Source: Atrina japonica (lineage: Eukaryota; Mollusca; Bivalvia; Pterioida; Pinnidae). From it: a DNA stretch of 64,000 nucleotides. Positions within the stretch are counted from its first letter, which is position 1. Each line of letters begins with the position of its first letter. The notes beneath the pieces are model-generated. The model was not told where the DNA came from. It saw only the letters and a program-made list of their open reading frames with translations, and ran no database searches. The position numbers and the translations under genes were made by a program. The stretch lies in the NCBI GenBank assembly GCA_030159075.1, contig BROG01000454.1:62001-126000 (forward strand). Reading direction: 5' to 3'. Shown in pieces: positions 37,560-48,800 of the stretch.

Positions 37560-37903
37560 AGAGGCCCAAAAGGGCCTCAATCGCTCACCTGAGAACCATC
37601 TACAAATGTGGAAAGAAGACCAAGAAGAATATGTACATGTAGGCTGATCTGGCCAAGAAACATATATATTGCTGTTTTACAAAAGTCATACAAAATTCTA
37701 AACATTAAAATTCTTGCACAAAAACATTTCTTCAAATAAAACTATTAACTTTGTTGAGGACCTCGAGTTCTTGCTTCCTGTAAAGGTTTGTCAAAATTCC
37801 TTCTGTGGTTTTGAAACAAAAGCCTCTCCCCCTTTTTGCAATCATAAAAAATTCTAAAAATTAAATTTCAGCAAATTACAAGTAAAACACATTAAATCAT
37901 ATA
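37560..37903. repeat. Dispersed repeat family with 'aagaggccca' start
   Basis: 'aagaggcccaaaagggcc', 'caatcgctcacctgagaa', 'accatctacaaatgtgga' and 'ctgatctggccaagaaac' recur at 39112-39240, in part at 39360, and inverted at 63535-63645. This copy is interrupted at 37903 by a hAT-like element. Confidence 0.75.
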
Positions 37904-38906
37904 CAGCGCTCTACAATGCGACCAAATCACTCGCAAATGCGACCATTTTTTAGATTTTGGCGAGTGTTTATCCTCATTCAGTCGCCACATTGCGACCAGT
38001 TTTTCGCCGAACCGGAAATCAAAAGTTTGTCCCGTTCTCACTGTGAAATTACAATGATCGAAATCATGGTCTGTTATGCGCTTTACAACAACAAATTATC
38101 TAACTCACATGCATTACTGTAATAAAAACCACGTTGTATTGCTCTCATATTTTCGACTTGAAATTTTCCTAACAGCACACGATGACATTTTCTTCTCTCG
38201 GTCGATTTCAACAGAAGCATCATTAGACACTAATATATTTAAACGATCTTGGTTAAAGGAATACGGGAACAAAGTTATGGCTAGTGTTCGACTAGGCCGA
38301 ACTTTCTGCCCCGATTTCGATTTTAATTTAAGCGATTTTTAAATTTAAGTGGTAAAATCGGGGCAGAAAGTTCGGCATAGTGTTACACGAGGAGGGCAGG
38401 CAGACCACAGCCTAATTCCTTTGAGGATTCTATCGTGGCCGTTTTATCGTGGGGCAACACAATAAAATACAGAATCCCCAAAGGGATTAACCACAGTGAA
38501 CTGGGAATTTTATCTGTAAATTAAAATGAGAGTCGGACAAACACCTATAAATTAAAGAACTTCATAGTTGTTTTGTCTGACGATCAAGTCATTGAGGAAT
38601 CTAGATTTTAACTTACAGGCAAAATTTCAATTCTAGTGGGGTCTCTGTTTTGTAAATTCTGTCGAAAAGAAACTGGCGTTTAAATATGTAAAAACAGTTT
38701 TTAGGTTGCCTCGATATTAGAGCAACAAATATGAAAAATATAGGCATATAAACACTAATGATTGATAAAAAATGCACAAAAGGTCAACATGCAGTTAATA
38801 ACCTTGTTTTAAATGGATTGAAACAATAAAATGTTACATAAACTTGAAACTTTATTTAAGAATTTCATTTCTATATTTTCATCCAGTGGATTTTTTAAGA
38901 ACACAA

Positions 38907-38951
<45 letters not shown>

Positions 38952-39051
38952 ATATAAATATATTGGCGAGTAAAAGTTCCTGGCTGGCTAGTAAAATTTC
39001 TGGTTCACTGGCCAAATGAAGAGTGAATTTTTTTACTGTTGTAGAGCCCTG
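37904..39051. mobile_element. hAT-like non-autonomous element, 1,148 bp, nested
   Basis: Left end 'cagcgctctacaa' and right end 'ttgtagagccctg' form a 13-bp inverted repeat with one mismatch. It sits inside a dispersed repeat copy that resumes on the right at about 39060. Flanks 'atcatata' and 'atatatat' are only partly alike, so the target duplication is unsure. It carries the palindromic MITE at 38294-38381 and a CA/TA microsatellite at 38908-38957. Confidence 0.55.
38294..38381. mobile_element. Palindromic mini-MITE, 88 bp
   Basis: Arms 'taggccgaactttctgcc' and 'ggcagaaagttcggcata' are inverted copies around a short AT-rich centre. The same arms bound 46608-46729, and a fragment lies at 58777-58800. 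Confidence 0.75.
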
Positions 39052-39111
39052 ATATATATAAATGGATGCATCAAAGTGAATGCAAGTGGAGATAATTGAG
39101 GAAATCATGCA

Positions 39112-40018
39112 ACAAGAGGCCCAAGAGGACCTTAATTGATCACCTAAAAACCATCTACAAATGTGGAAAGAAGACCAAGAAGAATATGTACATATAAGCT
39201 GATCTGGCCAAGAAACATAAATATTGCTTTTTTAAGAAATTCAAAAATTCCACAAAAACAAAACACACACACAAAAACATTTCTTCACCTATGTACAAGT
39301 AAAACACTTTAATGATCAATGAGGATGCAAGGGGAGATAATTGAGGAAATCATAAACAAGAGGCCCAAGGGGCTTAAGTCGTTCACTTGGCAAAATTGGT
39401 CAACATTGCAGAAAACATAAAAAAATGTGTAAGAGATAAAATGGCTAATAAAAATGAAAAATGTAGGCTCATTGGGGGCCTCAATAATCACCTGAGTGAA
39501 ATGTATTTTACTGACAATATACTGAAAAACAACCAAAACCTTAAAAAATTCATTGAAATGGAGAATTAACTTGCATAAGGGTAGACTTCCCTTGCCGATA
39601 TCTTTATAGATCTTTCGAGATTATTTGTAACCAACAGTAGAAAACATGCAAAATCCATTTAAAAGGGAAACTAACTTTCACAAGGATCACCCTCACAAGG
39701 GTTAACCTGACAATTTAATTCCTGTTACATTTTCATAAATCTTTGCATACTGAACATTTTTGCTTCTTTCTCTTTCTCTGTATCTATTATACTTTTCAAG
39801 ACAAAATTGTCAAAAACATGAAAAATCCATTTAAAGGGGAAATAACTCCTATGAAGGTCTACCTGACAATTTTGGCTTTAAGACTTTTTTGTAGATCTTT
39901 GCATGCTGAACATTTTGCCTATTCACTTTCTCTCTATCTATCATACTTTTCAAGATAATGTCAAAAACATCCAAAAACATGAAAAATATGCTTAGTTAAA
40001 AGGGTAAAAAAAGTCTCA
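39112..40018. repeat. Tandemly stacked copies of the dispersed repeat family
   Basis: Two partial 'aacaagaggccca' starts (39110, 39356) and repeated blocks with 'gatctttgcatgctgaac', 'acttttcaagataatg' and 'aaaggggaaataactcc'. No coding frame recognised. Confidence 0.7.
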
Positions 40019-40021
40019 TAA

Positions 40022-42040
40022 GGCCATAATAAAAAAATTGCTAGATTCTCATCCACTTTTTCAAAAAATTTGGGGCGGGGGGGCGAATTTTATTTTTTAT
40101 TTTTTATTTTTCTCTGAAATGAATTGACACTGAATATAACTAAATTGACTCGGCAAACAGTGAAAAAAAGACTGTTAACTATCATAGTTTTATTCTGACT
40201 CATGTCAAAATATAATAATAACACAAAATCAACAAATTTAAACAAAAAATCAATATCTACATCATGTACAAATGACTAGAATCACTAGATACCAAAATTG
40301 TAACCAATGTTATGTTAAAAAACAAAAATCCTACTTGCGTTATTTTTTTGCCATGAAGGCCGTCAATACGCCTTCAATTGAGCAAGATTTCTGGTATTTG
40401 GCATCCCATTGACTCTAATGTATGAGATTTTCATCAATGTAGGCTACCATAGACAGACAGCCAATTTTATGAAAAAAAAAACTTACCTTTAACATTGGCA
40501 CTAAGAAATCTATCATTTTGCTCTTGTAGCCATCAATAATGTCATTCTGTAGGGCAAAACGATTCCAAAAGACCCAAATAACATCCAAAAATACCCCTGA
40601 AAATCCAAAATGACCCAAAAAACACACAAAACATTTAAAACAGAACAATTTTAGTAATCTTATTATAATATGATGAATATTTCTAATGCTGTAGATGTTT
40701 TTTTGATAATGCCTGTTTTATCCAAGTTGATGAGAAGTGATAAATGTTGATTTTTTTTAATTTCTAGCTGTCTCTGAAAGATTTATACAGAAGAAAATGC
40801 ATTTCAAATGATTATTGATGCAAACTTATTTCGATTTAATTGTTTTTGGATCTTTTTGGGTAGCTTTTTTTGGGGGGGGGGGGTAAAACCTGCCGCATTC
40901 TGTAGCTTTATTTTTTCATTAACTGTGTTGCTATGCTTCTCGGGTAAATAGTTTGCCTTTGATGCTGCAGACATAAGAATACGGGGACATCCCGATAGTC
41001 CGACGGTTCGATAGTGGACACAATTTGTAATAAAAATTTCAAAATCAGAGAATTATTTTAAAAATAGGGGAAAATGGGATGACCGTCTTAAGACACAATT
41101 TGACCAATTTAAAAGAGAAAAGATGGGTTTGAACCCAATAAGAGGCTTTAAAAAAAGTTATTACAATTGGTGACAAAGCAGACACTGCGTCAAATATTTA
41201 AGTGACTTTTTTGTCTGTTTAATCCTCTTGATAGCCATGAGATTTAACTGTCGGACTATCGGACCGTCGGACTATCGACATGTCACCTACACAGGATCAT
41301 TGTAACTTTTTTTCAGAACCATCCGAGTTCTGGGAAAACTGAATATAGTTGCCAAGAAAAAGCACAATATCGCCAACTTTGCAATTAGGGTCACATGAAA
41401 AAAAGTTCCGTTTTTAGATTTTCCACAGTAACTGTTGCTTATCTAGCCGAAAATTTTGGCGGAACTATCGGGTGAAATCCTCCCATATATTTTCTTCGTA
41501 GCAAGATGCGGCCATTTTCACAGCAGTTTAGCGATCATTTCAACCACAGTTTTTCTTACCACTGACGTCCGATATTTGTTGGTAATGCTTACTTGATCTT
41601 TAAGATTTATAAATCCATCGTCATTAAGTTATGACATGACATAATTCCATATCTCTGAGATGTTTATTCTATTACACGTAGTTTTTTTATATTCACGTCG
41701 TCTGTCAGCCATGTTTGAACAGAAGAAAATATAGACGTTCGTTGATTGGTTTATCGTAAATGCATATTCATTATTGCGTTATTATCAACCAATACAGCTA
41801 ACGTCTTAGATTTTCTAATGAAAATAACGACGAAAACCAGTTTGTCTGCTTTTTAATATAAAAATAACCACCGGAATGGTTCTGAAGCAGAACATTACGG
41901 AACGGAATCGGACAAGACACGGGATATTTCCGGTCGACTTATTCAAAATAAACGTAAATTTAAAAAATAAAAAAAATCGGGGCGGGCGTGAAAATCGGGG
42001 CGGGCGGGGATGAGAATCTAGGATTTTTTTTATTATGGCC
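40022..42040. mobile_element. PIF/Harbinger-like non-autonomous transposon, 2,019 bp, TAA target duplication
   Basis: Left end 'ggccataataaaaaaatt' and on to 'ctagattctcatcc' is repeated inverted at the right end ('ggatgagaatctag' ... 'ttattatggcc'), about 31 of 33 matching. TAA flanks both sides (40019-40021 and 42041-42043), the PIF/Harbinger preference. Sister copies of the host repeat show the unoccupied site ('cccataaggggcaacctg' near 42208). No transposase frame was seen inside. It contains a second foldback element at 40986-41284. Confidence 0.78.
40986..41284. mobile_element. Foldback MITE nested in the Harbinger-like element, 299 bp
   Basis: Left 'gacatcccgatagtccga' and 'cggttcgatagt' is mirrored on the right by 'accgtcggactatcgaca' and 'tgtc'. 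A third short copy, 'ctgtcggactatcgg', lies just inside the right arm. Confidence 0.6.
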
Positions 42041-42044
42041 TAAA

Positions 42045-43360
42045 GGAAAACCTGATAATTTAAGCCCTATTAATTTTTTGTAGATCTTTGCATGCTGAAC
42101 ATTTTTGCTTCTTTCACTTCTAGTTCTACTCTACCTACTTTTCAAGATAATGTCAAAACACATCGAAAAACAGAAAAAATCCACTTAAAAGGGAAAATAA
42201 CTCCCATAAGGGGCAACCTGACAATTTCAGCTTTACTGACTTATTGTAGATCTTAGCATGCTGAACATTTTTGCTTCTTTCACATTCTCTCTATCTATTA
42301 TACTTTTCATGATAATGTCAAAAAACATCCAAAAAGATGAAAAATCTGCTGAAAAGAAGGAAAAACCTATTATACTTTTCAAGATAATGCCATAAAACAT
42401 TGGAAACCAGAAAAATCCACTTAAAAGGAGAAATAACTCCCATAAGGGGCAACCTGACAATTTTGGCTTTATTGACTTTTTGTAGATCTTTGCATGCTGA
42501 ATTTTTTCTTTTTTCATGTTCTCTCTATCTATTACACTTTTCAAGATAATGTAAAAAAAACATTGAAAAACATGACAATCCACTTAAAAGGGGAAAAAAT
42601 TCCAATAAGAGGCAACCTAACAATTTCGGCCATAATGACTTTTTTGTAGATCTTTGCATGCTGAACATATTTGCTTCTTTCACTTTTACTCTAACTATTA
42701 TGCTTTTCAAGATAATGTCAAAAAACATAAAAAAAAAACATGATAAATTTACAAAAAAGGGGAAATAACTCACATAAGGGTCGACCCGACAACTTCCACC
42801 AGTGTGAAATGTTAGTAGATTTTTCAAGCGGCTCATTTTAAGGTAACAGTTTTTCTCTAGCTTTAAAAATTTGGAGATACATGTATTAAATAAAAAAATA
42901 TCTGCTGACTCATTCATTCTATATTTAGCCATGACAGCCATGTTTGGTCCTAGCCCCTTTTTATCTGCAAATTTTATGCGAGTTTACATGGGTTATACTT
43001 CCTGTCAAGTTTGGTTTAAATTGGTCCAATGGTTCTGCCTAAGTAGTCAAAAATGTTGAAAACTTTTCAAAATCTTATATTTTCCATTTATTTACTTTTG
43101 CCTGTGACCTTGACCTTTGACCTTGAAATTTTATCAAAATGATCCTCAGATAATTCCTAACAACTTTCTCATACATCTTTGTATACAAAAATTTTGAGTT
43201 ATTAAACAATTTGTAATACAAATATACCCTGTGTTACTGAAGTGCCCCCTAGTGGCTCGTTTATGGACAGATTTCATTTTCATTTTCAAACTTTGCAGAT
43301 ATTGACTTCATCCGTTCATGAGAAGAAGATTTTTAAAGATGTACCAAGTTTTGGTCCTTT
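42045..43360. repeat. Dispersed repeat family, several stacked blocks
   Basis: Four blocks repeat 'tagatctt.gcatgctga', 'acttttcaagataatg' and 'taaggggcaacctgacaa' at ~150-190 bp spacing, followed by the 'accttgaccttgaaattt' block (to 43360) that is also found inverted at 62815-63350. Confidence 0.75.
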
Positions 43361-43576
43361 TTGGTTTATTATTGTTTAACGTCCCATTCGATGAACAACT
43401 AGTCGACTACTGCCCTGTGAACACTACGTTATACACGTATTTAGTATTATTGTGAACATTGATCCACGAGTACTGTATAGCACTGAAAAGGAATTATACA
43501 AAGTTGCAAAAGCTTTAACATCATATTTTTCAATTTCAACAAAATTATTTGGGGTAGATAAAGCACCCTAGTCCCT

Positions 43577-43666
43577 AATTCCTATGGGGACTCTTGCTAC
43601 ATGTAAATTAGATATGTATTCTGTGAGATCTCTGAATCTGCTGTGGCAAGAGTTCCCATAGGAATT
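43577..43666. repeat. Foldback with 21-bp arms
   Basis: 'aattcctatggggactcttg' (43577) is inverted at 43646-43666 ('gcaagagttcccataggaat') with a 48-bp spacer and one mismatch. Confidence 0.65.
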
Positions 43667-43699
43667 ACCTACCTTATTTAGTACTTAGTACTTGGCATT

Positions 43700-45300
43700 G
43701 TTTCGCCCTAAAAGGTCAAGATTTTATTTTTTTTAATCATCAAACTTTTGTTGTTTCACCCTGAAAGCTTGAGATTTTATTTCTCTTAATTGTCGACCTT
43801 TAGCTGTTTCACACCCCAAAGGATGAGATTCAATATATACTTCTTAATTTGGTGACACACTTTTATAAGTCTCAACCTTGGAGAAAAACTAGGTTTAACT
43901 AGGAATTACAGAAGACTCCATTGTTTTTCAGGGGTTGATGGGTTATTATGATTTTGGAATGCTTTATCAGCTAAACCAAGTTTTTTTCAGTTACACCTAG
44001 TTTTGCCCCCATGCATATAAACTGAAGAAAACCAGTATTACATATATGTGATTTTGGCACAGTTAAATTTAGTTTTTCTACATGTTTAACTTTCTCCAGT
44101 TGTTGTAATTTACGAGAAAAATTGATTAACTAGAGAAAAACTATGTTGAACTTGTATGCTATATAAAAGAGAGAAAAACTAGGTTTAACTGAGAGAAAAA
44201 TAGTTTTAACTCATTAATGTGATTTTGGTGTACCATAAAAACCATAACCTGGTCATATTTCTATAATAAAATATAGCCCTGGTCATTTTTCTATGGTAGA
44301 AATTTTCAAAATATACCTGGGCCTTAAACTTTTCTACAGGTACGGATCAATACACCTCAGTATTTTCTAAATTTTTCTACTGATATGTGTAAATTTTCTC
44401 TTAGTGAATGGGTGTAATAGAATAAAGATCAAACCTTGTTTTATATTTCTTGGGTCACTTTTTATGTTACACCGGTATAACCAGAGTCTGGCTATATCAG
44501 ACCAGTGAACCTTTGGACTGGTGAACCTTCAGATTTGGTGAACCTTTGGACTAGTGTCGTAGTGAACCGTGACCTTAGAAAGTACCAAAAATACTTCCTT
44601 ACTAGTGCCGACATCTGACACCATTAGAGCAGAAACATATATGCAATACCCGTTATGTAGGCTTAATGTGTAGTATCATAAAAAGTTATCAATAATCTTT
44701 CCTGTCTATGACAATATGCTATTCTGCCTTAGTGCCTACCGACTTTAATTATTTATAAAGAAACACGATGTATGGTCAATACAATAATTGTTAAGTGATA
44801 CAGCATACTGTAGCTTTACAATTAAGCAGCACAAAGAGATAAAATAATGGAGAGAAAATGAGAATATGAAATATAAAAGATTTTCTTATTCTGCGTATTA
44901 CACATATATAAGCCATTCAGTGCAAAACGTAATCATTTTAGGTTCATTTCATTTTGTTGATTTCGCTGAAACAACGGTTTACTCCTGAAATCGCACGTAA
45001 ATTTAAACAGCTAAAAATAAAACATTACATACATGAAAGTGAATTCTTGAAAATTATGTCTAGTTAACTGACTTCATTCATACTACGAAAAGAAAATGTC
45101 ATACAATAAGACACACAAACAAAACAGGACTTACTTATTTATAACCACTGGTCTAAAAATAATCCACGAAGATGTACGCAAGCGACATCTGTTGGTAGCA
45201 ACCGGAAAAGTTTAACTGGTTTCCTGAAATTTAGCCTGGTAAAAAAAGGGACGCAACGACCTATACAACTACATTATTGCCTATTTTTATCAGAGACATC
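43700..45300. other. No gene recognised
   Basis: Direct short repeats around 44000-44230 ('gagaaaaactaggtttaact') and a stretch of 'gtgaacct' repeats near 44500. A minus-strand GTAAGT near 45129 could be the donor of an untranslated first exon of NT5C2, but nothing else supports it. Confidence 0.35.
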
Positions 45301-46005
45301 AATACTTTCAAAATGTTTTATTTTATTTCTTTATTCGTACATATATTTATTTATATATAATGTATTTATTTAAATACGTATCTAATTATTTGGCTATATA
45401 TCTACATGTATTTATTTATCTATCTATATATTTATCTAGCTTACATGAATTTATTTGTTTATTAATGTATTCATTATTTTGTTTATTTATACATTTAAAG
45501 CGATATAAGCTGTCACAAAGATTATCTTTGTCCCCTGGCAAATACTCCAGAATATGATGCAATGTGTGTTCAAATACATTATCAAACACGTAAATCGTTG
45601 AAAAAGATAATATTTTCGAAGTTATTTGTTTTATTAGAATTTAAAAATTCAGCTATATTTCAATGACCTTTCAGATAAACTCTTTTGCCATATCAAATGT
45701 ACTTCGTAATTCGGTCAGGGGATCTCGGTCTCGGGATCTCGGTCTCGGACTATGTTAAAGTCTGCCGATTTTTATGTGTTTTATATTTATTTTTTAAAAT
45801 ACAGGACGTGATTTTTATTGGAAAGTGCATGTATTATGTAAAATGTATGCTTTTCAAAGCTATATTAAATACCTGAAGAAAATCGGATGAATATATGAAT
45901 AAATATATGAGGTCACTAAAAGAAATTTTCCCGATCTTTAATGTTACCTTGAATGTTGACAAAATCAAAACAGTATAACTGTAAAAAGTATGCGTACCTA
46001 ATGTT

Positions 46006-46272
46006 TTACAATTGTGCCACCATTTCTGGAGGAGTTGGACAGATCATGATCATATGTTTCATGAATGATATAGCCGAGAATGCGATGTGACGAGTTAAAA
46101 ATGGGTCGAGATCACCTGATATAGCCGGCACGTGGATAATTTCAGAAACGAATGTTTTGAAACGACGAAAAAGACAAACTTTGCCTGATTTAGGTATGAA
46201 TTGATGATGTACGAAAATAAACGCCAAAGGTAATAATAATAATAGAATATATATTAACTGCAAATAGCACAT
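46006..46272 (-). CDS. Unrecognised ORF with N-terminal membrane segment
   Basis: 88 codons from an ATG in good context (A at -3). Residues about 5-22 are strongly hydrophobic (LQLIYILLLLLPLAFIFV), like a signal anchor, followed by KSGKVCLFRRFKTF and CPTPPEMVAQL. Stop is TAA at the end. I do not recognise a family. It could be a first exon with a donor I cannot place, or a chance frame. Confidence 0.25.
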   Translation of the reverse strand: MCYLQLIYILLLLLPLAFIFVHHQFIPKSGKVCLFRRFKTFVSEIIHVPAISGDLDPFLTRHIAFSAISFMKHMIMICPTPPEMVAQL

Positions 46273-46607
46273 GTTTATTGGTCACTCGGTAATCTTCGTA
46301 AAAAAATTACCGAAAGTTTACCGAGAGTTGCAATGCTCAAAGTATGGCGGACAAAAATAACTGATATACCGGGTTACGTTTCGCAAGATTGTTGCAATTT
46401 TACACATGCATTTGTTATTCTAACCACCAGATGGCCTCTTTGGAATATATATGAGATAGAATATCGCATAAAATGGGCATGTCAATTTTTTTCACGTAAG
46501 GCAGCTCATATCGCTTTTATAATTTGACTGTCAGTCTATTCATTGATTATCCTCTAATAATAATATGTTATTGCGGCCTGTTACACAAAATGTAAGTGCA
46601 TTTACTA

Positions 46608-46729
46608 GGCCGAATTTTCTGCCCCGATTGTAAGCGATTTTTTGTGGTAAAATCCCGAAATAGTTATACCCCCCCCCCCCCCGAAAAAAAAATTCGCTTA
46701 AAATCGGGGCAGAAAGTTCGGCCTATGCA
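46608..46729. mobile_element. Palindromic mini-MITE, second copy, 122 bp
   Basis: Left arm 'taggccgaattttctgcc', right arm 'ggcagaaagttcggccta'. Longer than the copy at 38294-38381 because of an internal C run. Confidence 0.75.
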
Positions 46730-46919
46730 TTTACTAGTAGTTCTTATTACTGAGTGAGCTTAACATAGTTCTTTCAGCAATTACTTCTCTTTTATGTTCA
46801 GTGAAGTCGTAGCTTGCAAACAATATTTACAAAGTTTCCGTATTTGAAAAAATGACGTATTTACACGGATTGACTTATACGGATTTTAACTTTTAAGATA
46901 TAAAAATATTTTTACTCAC

Positions 46920-47062
46920 TGTATCCGTTTTCATTCTTAATATGAGCTTCAACGACGGTACATTCTTGGCATTCTTCCGTTTTTGCTACAAGATATACTT
47001 TCGATTGCTTTCTAAATAATAATTCAAAATCATATAAAGGACTCCAAAATGTCTCGGCTTGA
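46920..47062 (-). CDS. Candidate orphan exon, family not recognised
   Basis: 143 nt with an acceptor-like CCACAG and a consensus donor GTGAGT. It reads QAETFWSPLYDFELLFRK then QSKVYLVAKTEECQECTV and VEAHIKNENGY with no stop. No ATG lies in frame, so it would be an internal exon. The following open frame at 46272 is not phase-compatible. The pyrimidine tract at the acceptor is poor. Confidence 0.25.
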
Positions 47063-47221
47063 CTGTGGTTGAGTTAACCGTATGGTCCACTTGTCCGCGA
47101 TATAATTTAGTTTTTAAGTTGTAGCTTTTTCCAGTTTGGACAAGCTGAGCTAATAATATATTATTGTTTTTTTTTATTTTGGATTTATGGATTTTTTTAA
47201 TATGTTAAAATTCACGGCAGA

Positions 47222-48800
47222 TTGGCACTAATGCAAGCACTGAGGATCATGGAATGTGCGAACAATGTTTGAAGTTGGAAGGACTTAAAGAGATGAGGAA
47301 ACAATGTCAAAGTTAGCCATCATACAAGAGGAGTAGCGATCATGATGACCTACAGAACGGCTCATAGACATTGGATAGCTAGGAACCAGTGGATCAGGGA
47401 ATCGTCTGGTCAAGATTAAGGGTAATGTATAGAAGAGTATCTCTATCAAATGTACCAACAAACGAGGCTGACGAAGAGTTGAAGAAACTTTAATGAGATA
47501 CCATGAAAACAAAGCTGAAATGGAGGTAATACCACTGATGGGTAATGCCATTACAGAAATTAGAGAATGATAACTCCGGATTCAGAGTAACAATGGGATG
47601 TGACCATCAATAAGAGATCTATAAAGATATCAGTTTCTCCAGGTCAGGTTACACCCAACTATGTCAATGTACCTGTATTAGCACCAAATTCAACCAAGCT
47701 GGATAATCAAAACTATCCGTGGATGTGACCATTGTATACTAATGAAACAAGGACAAAGATGAACTTCGCATAAGGGAGAAGAAATCATGATGGCACCCAG
47801 AGCGGCTAAAACACTGATGTTGGGAACCAGTTAGGCCATGATGACAACAAGAGCGGCTAAAGCAATGATCGGTTGGGAACCAGTTAGGTCTTGATGGCAC
47901 CTAGAGCGGCTAAAGCACTGATAAGGTGGGTACAAGTTAGGTCATGATGGCACATAGAGCAACTAAAACATTCATATACTGGGAATCAGCTAGGTCATGA
48001 TGATACCTAGAACGGTTAAAGCACTGATAGACTGGGAACCAGTCAGGTCATGATGGAGTATCTAAAGCATTGATATGGTGGGGACCAGTTAGGCAGTGAT
48101 AACGCAAAGAGCGGCTAAAGCAATAATAGGTTTGGAACCCGTTAGGTCACGATGGCACCTAGAGCGACTAAAGCAATGATCGGTTGGGAACCAGTTAGGT
48201 CTTGATGGCACCTAGAGCGGCTAAAGCACTGATAAGGTGGGTACAAGTTAGGTCATGATGGCACATAGAGCAACTAAAACATTCATATACTGGGAATCAG
48301 CTAGGTCATGATGATACCTAGAACGGTTAAAGCACTGATAGACTGGGAACCAGTCAGGTCATGATGGAGTATCTAAAGCATTGATATGGTGGGGACCAGT
48401 TAGGCAGTGATAACGCAAAGAGCGGCTAAAGCAATAATAGGTTTGGAACCCGTTAGGTCACGATGGCACCTAGAGCGACTAAAGCACTGTTAGGGTGGAA
48501 CCAGTTAGGTCATGATGTCACATAGAGCAATTAAAGCACTGTTAGGCTGGAAACCAGCTAGGTCATGAAGGCCTAGAACGGTTAAAGCACTGATAGGCTG
48601 GGAACCAGTCAGGTCATGATGGCTAAAGCACTGATTTTGTATTATCATTGAACAATCCATGAAATGGGAGTCACCATTGTACATCGAATTCAAAGCTTTT
48701 GACAGCGTAGAAAGAGAATCCCCGTGGAAATTCACAAAACAGATAATTCTCAGACAAATACATCTCTACTAGTACGGCTAAGAATGGGATGTAGTGGACA
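47222..48800 (+). pseudogene. Decayed non-LTR retrotransposon (LINE) remnant, split by a minisatellite
   Basis: The left part (47222-47570) reads, with several stops, fragments resembling a LINE endonuclease region (RIMECANNV, GSGNRLVKIKGNV, RYHENKAEMEV). The right part (48675-48770) reads IEFKAFDSVERESPWKF, which resembles reverse-transcriptase motif A (typically DFxKAFDSV). Stops and frameshifts are frequent, so it is inactive. The family could not be assigned. The middle is a tandem array. Confidence 0.5.
47786..48633. repeat. ~52-bp minisatellite with 311-bp higher-order repeat
   Basis: Unit contains 'agagcggctaaagcactg' then 'gggaaccagttaggtcat' and 'gatggcacct'. A six-unit block at 47860-48170 is repeated immediately at 48171-48481 with no differences I can see, so the last duplication is recent. 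Confidence 0.9.

Noticed and set aside
45120..45200. Untranslated first exon of NT5C2
   Set aside because: A lone GTAAGT on the minus strand is not enough evidence without a transcript.
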